Of a stretch of DNA of 32,606 bases, positions 18,175-24,926 are shown piece after piece (the first letter of the stretch is position 1; the number at the start of each line of letters is the position of its first letter). The position numbers and the translations under genes were made by a program. The notes beneath the pieces are model-generated. The model saw only the letters and a program-made list of their open reading frames with translations. It had not been told where the DNA came from and did no database searches. The stretch is taken from the NCBI GenBank assembly GCA_020851075.1, contig JADZDL010000493.1, forward strand, positions 1 to 32,606. Reading direction: 5' to 3'. The DNA comes from Planctomycetota bacterium (GTDB lineage: Bacteria > Planctomycetota > UBA1135 > UBA2386).

Positions 18175-20481
18175 TCAGTTGTCGTAGGCCGTAGGAATCA
18201 CGAAGTTCCACTTGTCCCAACGACTGGTGTCATTGAGCGTGCCCATGATCTGCCCGCCATAATCGAGCGAACTGGCGCGGATCGAGCTGTTGCTGGTCAT
18301 CTCGGCCAGGAAATGAAGCCCGCCGATCAGGAAGGTCTGCACCCCGCCGAGGGCCGAAGAACCAAACCGTACGCCCACGCCAGGGGTATTGTCCCAGTAA
18401 GTCACGGGAATCGGCACACCCTCCGAGCTCACCGGAACGTAGTAGCGAATGCCCGACGCCACGAAGCCAAGACCCGGATCCTGGTAGTTGTGGATCCACG
18501 AGTAGTCCAGCATCGGGATCACGTCTTCGCTGATCTGGAGCAAGATAGGCTCCTCGAAGCACCGGTAAGCGCCAAGGTACCCATACAGCAAGGCCCCGTG
18601 CTGCCATGGCATGAAGAACTCATGAGCGCCTGGGAAGTGGGTGTTGTTGTAGGTGGGTTGGAACTTCAGCGCCCGGCTCGGATGCGTCTTGTTGCGCTCC
18701 ACGTCGACCACTTCGTTCACGCGGCGCATCGCGTAGTCCTTCATCGTGGCGTCCTGCGTCACCTGATAGACCTGCGCCATGCCCTGCATGCACCAGCCCT
18801 CGGCGCGCGCGGCCTGGCAGTGAGCCGTCGAGTAGTCGCGGATGCGCATCAGCGCTTTCAGACTCTCACCGAGCTGACGCAGTTCTTCCTTGGCCCAGGC
18901 AGCGCCACTGATCGTCCAGTAGTCGAACAGCACATCGCAGCTCCAATGTTCATGGTCGAAGTGCTGCCAACCGTGCGCACGCGTCTGACCGGCGTTGGCG
19001 GTGCGGTAGGCTGCATACGTGTTGCTCGCGTACAGCGGACGACGACCCAACGATTCATGAGACAGGTCGCGCGAGTAGGGGCCAGGAATGATCGGCACGC
19101 CATCCCACAGCAAGAGCTTCTGCTCGGCACCGACTTCGAGCCCCCACAGGTGGTACGGCCGCAGGGCCTGTATCCACGCACACTGCTCGAGCTTCTGCAG
19201 CAGCCCAGGGTGCTGGCCTTGGATCGCATGGCCCAACTCGTCGGTCAACGGGCCGTTGCGCGGTGTACCGGTCGTTGCCGTCGCCAACAACTCGCCGTGC
19301 GTGCCCCAGGTACCGAAGTGGTTTGCATTCGCCCAGCTCTGGTATTCGGCTTCGGCGCGTCCATGGCTGTCCGTAGGACCCGCGATCGGTCCACCAAGCA
19401 GGCCGGCGGCTTCCGTGGCTTCCCAGGTTGGCTGAGTCGCAAGCGGATAGAGCGGGTGCTCCAGCATGTCCGTCGCCACCGTGCGCCAGCGCGAGATATC
19501 GAACGCGTTCGCGTTCGGCGGCTCGAAGCGCAGCAGGAAGCGGTACCGCCGCGTCTGCGCATCGTCGAGGTAGGTGTTCTGCATGACCTCGAAGGTCGTA
19601 AACCCATCGATGAGCGCACCGGCTGGCGAGATCGCCTCTTCGTCCGGCCGGTACGGTTGCGCCGCCGACATGCCCTTGCAGAGGAACTTCGCCGACATCA
19701 CGTCGACGCAGCCGAGCGGGCGCAGGTTTGGATCGGTATTACCAGGCGGAATCGTGTCCGCGCCGAGGTAGTCGTTGCCGATCACCCAGTCCACGAGCAT
19801 GAACGGCATGTCGCGGAACTCGGTCGCGTAGAAGGTCGAAGACAGGTAGTCGCGACCGATGCCACCAGAACCGACGACCGTATGGTAGGTGCGCCAGAGA
19901 CGCGTGCGCACGAACGGCGACTCCTGCAGCACGGTGCCGTTGCCCGAGGTGACACTGCGGTAGGCCACGGAGAAGGTGTCGCGGACCTCCGCACCGAGCT
20001 GCAAGCCGCCGCCCACTTCGCTGACCCAGCTGTTCTGCGTGAAGCTCCCCGTCTGGGCCGTCTCATCGCGCGCGATGCGGTAGGTCTTCGTCTGGCCGGC
20101 ATCGAGCGTGTCGGTGAACTGGGCCTGCGCGATCTTGATCGTGCCGTCGGGCCAATACTGCATCGGCATCCACGCCGTCTGGTAGCCGCTCACGATGAGG
20201 TTGGCGAGGCTCGAATAACCACCCTTGGGAAACGGCACCGAAGCGCGCACGGTCTCGGTGCGCGACGTGTTGGCCCCGTTCTCCACCGAGAACTCGAGCA
20301 CGATGTCCAGCGGGTTGCCGGAGCCACCGCCGCCACCAGGACCACCACCGTTGCCCGGGTTTCCCCCACCGCCGCCCGAATTGCTGGCCTCCGTACCACC
20401 GGCACCACACGCGGCGAGGCCTAGCCCCAGCACGAGCAGCGATGCGCGGCCACCACGGAGGAACCTGCTCCAATGTTTCAT
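18175..20481 (-). CDS. Secreted lipoprotein with Gly-rich tether and YetA/PcRGLX-like N-terminal domain
   Basis: A 768-residue lipoprotein: signal peptide with lipobox GLAAC (C25), then a Gly/Pro/Asn-rich flexible tether (about 26-56), then a folded part. Its first ~130 residues (VPFPKGGYSSL, MQYWPDGTIKIAQAQF, AGQTKTYRI) resemble the N-terminal barrel of exo-rhamnogalacturonan lyase-like proteins of the YetA/PcRGLX type, in which a VPFPkG strand is followed by WPDGS(v)rW. The remainder is rich in Trp, Tyr and His and looks alpha-helical, possibly an alpha/alpha-toroid as in polysaccharide lyases. No catalytic residues can be assigned. It probably acts on the outside of the cell on a polysaccharide; the substrate is unknown. 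ATG 20481 gives a clean signal peptide, while the upstream extension to 20598 does not. It is convergent with the acetyltransferase gene and divergent from the tRNA-Leu gene. Confidence 0.72.
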   Translation of the reverse strand: MKHWSRFLRGGRASLLVLGLGLAACGAGGTEASNSGGGGGNPGNGGGPGGGGGSGNPLDIVLEFSVENGANTSRTETVRASVPFPKGGYSSLANLIVSGYQTAWMPMQYWPDGTIKIAQAQFTDTLDAGQTKTYRIARDETAQTGSFTQNSWVSEVGGGLQLGAEVRDTFSVAYRSVTSGNGTVLQESPFVRTRLWRTYHTVVGSGGIGRDYLSSTFYATEFRDMPFMLVDWVIGNDYLGADTIPPGNTDPNLRPLGCVDVMSAKFLCKGMSAAQPYRPDEEAISPAGALIDGFTTFEVMQNTYLDDAQTRRYRFLLRFEPPNANAFDISRWRTVATDMLEHPLYPLATQPTWEATEAAGLLGGPIAGPTDSHGRAEAEYQSWANANHFGTWGTHGELLATATTGTPRNGPLTDELGHAIQGQHPGLLQKLEQCAWIQALRPYHLWGLEVGAEQKLLLWDGVPIIPGPYSRDLSHESLGRRPLYASNTYAAYRTANAGQTRAHGWQHFDHEHWSCDVLFDYWTISGAAWAKEELRQLGESLKALMRIRDYSTAHCQAARAEGWCMQGMAQVYQVTQDATMKDYAMRRVNEVVDVERNKTHPSRALKFQPTYNNTHFPGAHEFFMPWQHGALLYGYLGAYRCFEEPILLQISEDVIPMLDYSWIHNYQDPGLGFVASGIRYYVPVSSEGVPIPVTYWDNTPGVGVRFGSSALGGVQTFLIGGLHFLAEMTSNSSIRASSLDYGGQIMGTLNDTSRWDKWNFVIPTAYDN

Positions 20482-20577
20482 AGGTGTTGTGCCGTCTGGA
20501 CGACGGCTCCCCGCCGCTTCATCGGAACGCAACGAACCGCGCTGGACGGGGATGTTGAGGCATGTATCAATCTGGGC

Positions 20578-20606
20578 TTGGACAGGACGTTGCGGCACGC
20601 TACGTT
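20578..20606 (+). promoter_or_regulatory. Candidate tRNA-Leu promoter
   Basis: TTGGAC (20578-20583), a 17-base spacer and TACGTT (20601-20606) are spaced like a sigma70 promoter. They would start transcription about 10 bases upstream of the mature tRNA. Each hexamer matches only about half of consensus, so this is tentative. Confidence 0.3.
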
Positions 20607-20622
20607 GGCGGCTGGCCTGCCC

Positions 20623-20709
20623 GCGAGAGTGGCGGAATTGGCAGACGCACAGGTTTTAGGTACCTGCGGGCGCAAGCCCTTCAGGGTTCAAGTCCCTGCT
20701 CTCGCACCA
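20623..20709 (+). tRNA. tRNA-Leu, anticodon UAG, with encoded CCA
   Basis: An 87-base class II tRNA. The acceptor stem pairs GCGAGAG (20623-20629) with CTCTCGC (20699-20705), followed by discriminator A and an encoded CCA. The anticodon stem CAGGT/ACCTG encloses the loop TTTAGGT, giving anticodon TAG, which reads CUN leucine codons. A long variable arm (GCGGGCGCAAGCCC region) and the T-loop GGTTCAAGTCC confirm tRNA-Leu. It is a single gene, with no neighbouring integrase or duplicated 3' end to suggest use as an attachment site. Confidence 0.97.
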
Positions 20710-20987
20710 CACATCCGGCGGACCAACAACACGCGTGGCGGGCCTTTGGGTGGACTGGTTGTTGGCCGGCGGGCTGAAGACGGGCGGGCTGTTGACTGGC
20801 TGGTAGTTCGCAGGCTTGGTTCTCACAGAACTGGCGGACTGGCACGGTTCCTCGCTCCTACGCAGGTGGCTGGACGGATCGGCCCGTCGTACTCCACGTT
20901 TCCCCCCTGGTAACTGCAAACGCCGTTGCTAGTCTCCGTGCTCGAAACCCCCTCTCCTCCAACCCCGACCGCAACCGACTCGACCTC
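20710..20987 (+). other. 278-base noncoding region downstream of tRNA-Leu
   Basis: No gene is supported here. An 8-bp inverted repeat, CCAACAAC (20723-20730) and GTTGTTGG (20758-20765), is followed by loosely repeated CTGG/GTT-rich words to about 20845 (CTGGTTGTTGG, CTGTTGACTGG, CTGGTAGTT, ACTGGCGGACTGGC). The inverted repeat has no U-tract, so it is at best a processing or termination structure for the tRNA transcript. Confidence 0.4.
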
Positions 20988-21230
20988 ATGACGCACGTCA
21001 TCGCCCAGCCCTGTGTCAACGTGAAGGACAAGGCCTGTGTTGACGTTTGCCCGGTGGATTGCATCCACGGTGGCGAAACCGATCCGCAGCTCTACATCAA
21101 CCCCAACGACTGCATCGACTGCACGTTGTGCGTCGACGCCTGCCCCGTCAGCGCGATCTTCGCGGAAGAGGACCTGCCCGACGAGTGGAAGAGCTTCACG
21201 CAGGTGAACCGCGACCACTACAAGTCCTGA
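20988..21230 (+). CDS. 7Fe ferredoxin ([3Fe-4S][4Fe-4S])
   Basis: An 80-residue soluble electron carrier closely resembling Thermus/Bacillus-type seven-iron ferredoxins. Ligands can be assigned by family alignment: C9, C17 and C52 for the [3Fe-4S] cluster; C21, C42, C45 and C48 for the [4Fe-4S] cluster; C25 is the usual extra cysteine. Position 12 is Val, as in ferredoxins with the CVNVKDKACVDVCPVDC pattern, and this supports a 7Fe rather than an 8Fe protein. The conserved C-terminal PDEWKSF segment is present. It lies 19-40 bases upstream of the E1-like gene and is probably cotranscribed, suggesting it supplies electrons to sulfur transfer or a coupled redox step. It may instead serve general metabolism. 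No Shine-Dalgarno sequence is seen; the leader is pyrimidine-rich. Confidence 0.94.
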   Translation: MTHVIAQPCVNVKDKACVDVCPVDCIHGGETDPQLYINPNDCIDCTLCVDACPVSAIFAEEDLPDEWKSFTQVNRDHYKS

Positions 21231-21270
21231 CACGGTTCCAAGCCTGACCCTGGAGCGTTACAGCCGCCAG

Positions 21271-22266
21271 ATGCGAGCGGCGGGCATTGGCGAGCAAGGC
21301 CAGGCCCGTCTGCGCAAGGCGAGGGTGCTGGTCGTGGGCGTTGGCGCCCTCGGCACCCATAGTTCGGATGCTCTGGCCCGCGCCGGTGTTGGCGCACTGG
21401 ATCTCGTCGATCGCGACATCGTCGAGCAGAGTAACCTGCAGCGGCAGGTGCTGTTTACCGAGTTGGATGCCGAAGCCGGCACCCCCAAGGCCATCGCCGC
21501 CGCCGCGCGTTTGCGCGAAGTCAACCGCGAGTGCGTGGTGACCGCTCACGTCGCCAATTGCACTGCCGAGTTCCTGCGCGCACTGCCCCGCCCGGATCTG
21601 GTGCTTGACGGCACCGACAACTTCCCGACCCGCTACCTTATCAACGACTGGTGCGCCGAGCAGCGCATCCCGTGGATCTATGCCGGTGCCGTGGGCAGCG
21701 AAGGTGCCTCGATGGTGCTGCGACCGGGTGGCGCCTGCCTGCGCTGCCTGTGGCCCGAGGCCCCGGCCAACAGCGACGTCGGCAACTGCGAGACCGCCGG
21801 CATCCTGGCTCCGGCGATCGCCGCGGTGACCGCGTTCCAGGTCGCCGAAGCCTTGCGGATCCTCACGGGCAGCAGCACTCCTTCGACGCGCGGGGTCTTC
21901 ACGTGCGACGTCTGGCGCGGTCACTACACGGTGATTACGCTCGCTCCCGAGTCCGCGATCGACTGCCCGGTCTGCCGGCGAGAACGATTTCCGGCGCTGA
22001 CCGAGACCCAACCGTCGGCCGTCAGCCTGTGCGGCCGCGATGCGGTGCAGATCGATCCGCCGCGCCGATCGCCGGCGGACCTCGACGCCCTTGCCGCCCG
22101 CTTGCGGGGGGTGGCCACCGACGTCCTGCGCACCCCCCACCTGCTGCGCTTCCAGGCCGACGGCGTGCGTTTCAGCGTCTTCCCCGGTGGCCGCACGTTG
22201 TTGTTTGGCGTCGCCGACCCGTTGCGCGCGCGGGCCCTGTACGATCGGTGGATCGGCCTTTCGTGA
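21271..22266 (+). CDS. ThiF/MoeB/HesA-type E1-like adenylyltransferase
   Basis: An enzyme of the ThiF/MoeB superfamily, which adenylates the C-terminal glycine of a ubiquitin-like sulfur carrier (ThiS, MoaD) ahead of thiocarboxylate formation. Visible: the nucleotide-binding loop GVGALGTH (23-30), the arginine-finger segment NLQRQVLF (55-62), DGTDNFPTRYLIND (113-126), zinc ligands C156/C159 and C232/C235 (CLRC, CPVC), and C173 in GNCETAG, equivalent to the catalytic or persulfide cysteine of ThiF/MoeB. A C-terminal ~70-residue tail lacks rhodanese features. The first ATG at 21271 falls inside the conserved ERYSRQMR motif. Translation more likely begins upstream, but only CTG codons (21244, 21250) are available before the in-frame stop at 21205. 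It is in a tight operon with the ferredoxin and the cysteine desulfurase; no sulfur-carrier gene is seen. Confidence 0.9.
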   Translation: MRAAGIGEQGQARLRKARVLVVGVGALGTHSSDALARAGVGALDLVDRDIVEQSNLQRQVLFTELDAEAGTPKAIAAAARLREVNRECVVTAHVANCTAEFLRALPRPDLVLDGTDNFPTRYLINDWCAEQRIPWIYAGAVGSEGASMVLRPGGACLRCLWPEAPANSDVGNCETAGILAPAIAAVTAFQVAEALRILTGSSTPSTRGVFTCDVWRGHYTVITLAPESAIDCPVCRRERFPALTETQPSAVSLCGRDAVQIDPPRRSPADLDALAARLRGVATDVLRTPHLLRFQADGVRFSVFPGGRTLLFGVADPLRARALYDRWIGLS

Positions 22267-22285
22267 CTTGCCGGAGCACCGTGCA

Positions 22286-23395
22286 GTGATCTACCTCGAC
22301 CACGCCGCGACGAGTTTCCCCAAGCCCCCCAGCGTGGTGGCGGCGATCCAACGTTGGTACCTCGAACTCGGCGTGAGCGCCGAGCGTGGGGATGGGTCGC
22401 GTTGCAGCGAAGTGCGCCGCGAGGTCGACGCGGCCCGGACCGCGCTCGGCGCACTCGCGGGGGTGCGCGGCGACCGCGTCGCGTTCACCTCGGGAGCCAC
22501 CGAATCCCTCAATCTCGCGCTGCGCGCCGTGCTGCGGGACGGCGACGTGGTCCTCACCACGGCGTTCGAACACAGCTCGGTCGTGCGGCCCTTGCAGGCT
22601 CTGCAACGGCAACGCCACCTGCGCCTCGAGATCCTGCCGGCCACCTCCGGCACGCTGTCCTTGGCGGCTGCCCGCGATGCGCTCCAGAACCTGCGGCCTC
22701 GCCTGTTCGTGTTCACGCACGCGTCCAACGTAACCGGGGCCCTCTTCGACGCGCCGGCACTCTGCGAACTGGCGAGACAGGCTGGGACCATGACCCTGCT
22801 CGACGTGAGCCAGACCGCCGGCCTTACCGCCATCGACGTCGGCGCCGACCTGCTCGCCGGCAGTGCCCACAAGGCCCTGCATGGGCCTCAGGGCCTGGGT
22901 TTCCTCATCGCCCGCCCCGGGCTGGAGCTGCCGCCGCAGAAGCAGGGTGGCACCGGCAGCTCTGCTGCGGTGGCGGAACACCCCGAACATTGGCCGCAGG
23001 CCTTCGAGGCCGGCACCCCCAATTCGCCGGCGATCCTGGGCCTTGCCGCGGCGCTGCAGTGGCTGCAGGAACGTGGCATCGACAACCTGCGCAACGGAGC
23101 GCTCGCGCGCGCCGAAGAACTGGCAGCCGGTCTCCGCCGCAAGCCCGGAGTGCAGCTCTTCTGGCCTACGGGACCGCGGCTGCCCGTCGTGAGCTTCGTG
23201 CACCGCGACTTCGATCCGGCGGAACTCGGCAGCATGCTCGATGCGGCGGGGATCCACGTTCGCTCGGGTTTTCACTGCGCCCCTTGGATCCACGCGGCAC
23301 TCGGCACGGCCACCGCGGGCACCGTGCGCATGAGCCCAGGCCCCGACGTCAGCGCAGACGATATTCGGCAGGCATTGGCAGCCGTGGCCGACTGA
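22286..23395 (+). CDS. Cysteine desulfurase family protein (class V aminotransferase)
   Basis: A 369-residue PLP enzyme that would take sulfur from cysteine as a protein persulfide, releasing alanine. It begins with the conserved IYLDHAATSFPKP, typical of the SufS-like/TIGR01977-type subgroup. It has TSGATESLNLAL, the PLP-lysine segment SAHKALHGPQG (K196) and the active-site cysteine in RSGFHCAPWIH (C331). The GTG start at 22286 is supported by GGAG 10 bases upstream and by the immediate conserved N-terminus; a longer frame would run through the upstream gene. It sits 19 bases after the E1-like gene, so it is the plausible sulfur donor for that enzyme's adenylated carrier. Its last 47 bases overlap the 3' end of the convergent helical-repeat gene. 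Confidence 0.93.
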   Translation: MIYLDHAATSFPKPPSVVAAIQRWYLELGVSAERGDGSRCSEVRREVDAARTALGALAGVRGDRVAFTSGATESLNLALRAVLRDGDVVLTTAFEHSSVVRPLQALQRQRHLRLEILPATSGTLSLAAARDALQNLRPRLFVFTHASNVTGALFDAPALCELARQAGTMTLLDVSQTAGLTAIDVGADLLAGSAHKALHGPQGLGFLIARPGLELPPQKQGGTGSSAAVAEHPEHWPQAFEAGTPNSPAILGLAAALQWLQERGIDNLRNGALARAEELAAGLRRKPGVQLFWPTGPRLPVVSFVHRDFDPAELGSMLDAAGIHVRSGFHCAPWIHAALGTATAGTVRMSPGPDVSADDIRQALAAVAD

Positions 23396-24926
23396 GGAAG
23401 TCCCAGAGCGGCACCGCGACGTTGAAGAACTCGTGATCCTTGTCGATTCCCGCCGGCTGGTAGAGCTTGTGGGCGCTGCGCGACGGCACGTACTTGCCAC
23501 CGCGCCGACTGCCGAGCAGCATGAGATCGCGGATCAGCAGGCGTTCGTTCTCGAAGAGGCCTAGACCCGGGTGGCTCTGCCAGCGCCAGAGCGTGTCCTC
23601 AAGCGCCGTCCGCGCCGTGGCCCGCGGCAGCCGATTGTCGGCGGCGAGTCTTGCCATCGCTTCCAGCGCCTGGTCGCCAAACGGCAGCTCCGCGCGCACC
23701 TTCGCCCCGGACGCCCATTGCACGAAGAACCACTCGGGGACCTCCGGCAGCACGGCGTCGATGGGCTGCGGGGAAGGCTCTGCGAGCAGACGGACCGCCA
23801 GCGCCACCGCTATGTGCCGGCGAATCCGCACATCGTTGCCCCACTGCTGGCGTTCGGCGATGACCACTCGCGGTTCGCGCGATAGCACGTAACAGACCGC
23901 GAGACGCTGGGGGCCTTCATCGTTCAAGCCTGGCGGCGTTGCCGACAACCAGGGCTGCAACCGGTCGGCCGCGGCGGGTTCGCTCGCGAGCAACTGCAAC
24001 AAACGCCAATCGGGCGGGGCGCCGTCGGGGCGCGTGTCGTTGGCGCGCGCCCGCAACAACGCCGCGGCGGCCCGCACGGGAGCATACGGGTCACTCTGCA
24101 ACTCCATGACTTCGCGCGCATGCTCGAGCAGCCCCGCCAGCACCTGCGGATCTTCACTGCGATTCCGCAAGCCGCCGAGCAACGCACCGCGCCAGAACAT
24201 TTCTGCGTGCCGATCAGGGGCATTGCGCGGGTTCCAGAGTTTGGTCGCCAACCCGGGTGGCACCGGCAGGCCGGCATAGACCGTCGCCGCCGCGATTCCC
24301 GCATCCTCATCCGCCGAGATCCCAGGCGCCCCCACATCGGTGCCAGGAAACCGCGCGGAAGCCAAACGTGCGGCGATGCCGAGGATTGGCTGCGTCGCCT
24401 TCGAGGGGCCCAGGCACCGGCTCCAGAATTGGGGCATCGGCCGGGTTCGGCGCGGCCCCATCGCCAGCAGGAACCCGACCAGGACCCGCTCTTCAAGCAT
24501 GGTCGTCTGCGAATCGAGCCACGTGAAGAGGCGATCGTCCTCCCCAGGCCCACCCGCCAGCACGGCGGCGGCGAGCACGATGAGCCGGCGCCCGACGTTG
24601 GACTTCTTGTCCTTCACCATCTCCCAGAGCAACGGTGCCGCCGGTTGCCCGACATCCATGGCCAGCTGCCAGCCGCGCTCGAGATCCCGGTCCGCGCCGC
24701 TGAGCAGGAGGCGTTCGAATGTGACCCGGAAGTTCTCGTCGGTCGAGGTAAGCGAACCGACACCACCCGTGGCACCGACCGTTCGTTCTTGCGACAGCAA
24801 CGGTTGAGCCAGGAGCAGCAGAACGCCGATAGACCCGAGCAAGTACTGCCACAGCGGCCACTGCGGCCGGCGGATCCCTCGTGGGAAGCGGTGGTGCCTG
24901 TGTGTTCGCATCGCTCCGGTAAGCAT
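23349..24926 (-). CDS. Secreted helical-repeat (HEAT-like) protein of unknown function
   Basis: A 525-residue protein that I do not recognise as a named family. A basic N-terminus (RTHRHHRFPRGIRR) precedes a hydrophobic core (YLLGSIGVLLLLAQPLLS, about 27-45), giving a signal peptide or single anchor. The rest is alternating amphipathic helices with HEAT-like spacing, for example PAAPLLWEMV, RRLIVLAAAVLAGG and ERVLVGFLLAMG. It has many Arg and Leu residues and no catalytic motif. ATG 24926 is preferred because GGAG lies 6 bases upstream; the alternative ATG 24911 has its GGAG too close. The chosen start overlaps the divergent gene's start in a CATG palindrome. The 3' end overlaps the cysteine desulfurase gene by 47 bases on the other strand. 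It may work with the divergent large protein, but this rests on adjacency only. Confidence 0.75.
   Translation of the reverse strand: MLTGAMRTHRHHRFPRGIRRPQWPLWQYLLGSIGVLLLLAQPLLSQERTVGATGGVGSLTSTDENFRVTFERLLLSGADRDLERGWQLAMDVGQPAAPLLWEMVKDKKSNVGRRLIVLAAAVLAGGPGEDDRLFTWLDSQTTMLEERVLVGFLLAMGPRRTRPMPQFWSRCLGPSKATQPILGIAARLASARFPGTDVGAPGISADEDAGIAAATVYAGLPVPPGLATKLWNPRNAPDRHAEMFWRGALLGGLRNRSEDPQVLAGLLEHAREVMELQSDPYAPVRAAAALLRARANDTRPDGAPPDWRLLQLLASEPAAADRLQPWLSATPPGLNDEGPQRLAVCYVLSREPRVVIAERQQWGNDVRIRRHIAVALAVRLLAEPSPQPIDAVLPEVPEWFFVQWASGAKVRAELPFGDQALEAMARLAADNRLPRATARTALEDTLWRWQSHPGLGLFENERLLIRDLMLLGSRRGGKYVPSRSAHKLYQPAGIDKDHEFFNVAVPLWDFLSRPRLPMPAEYRLR

Noticed and set aside
20723..20765. Inverted repeat after tRNA-Leu as terminator or attachment site
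   Set aside because: It has a 27-base loop, no U-tract, no repeat of the tRNA 3' end and no integrase gene nearby.
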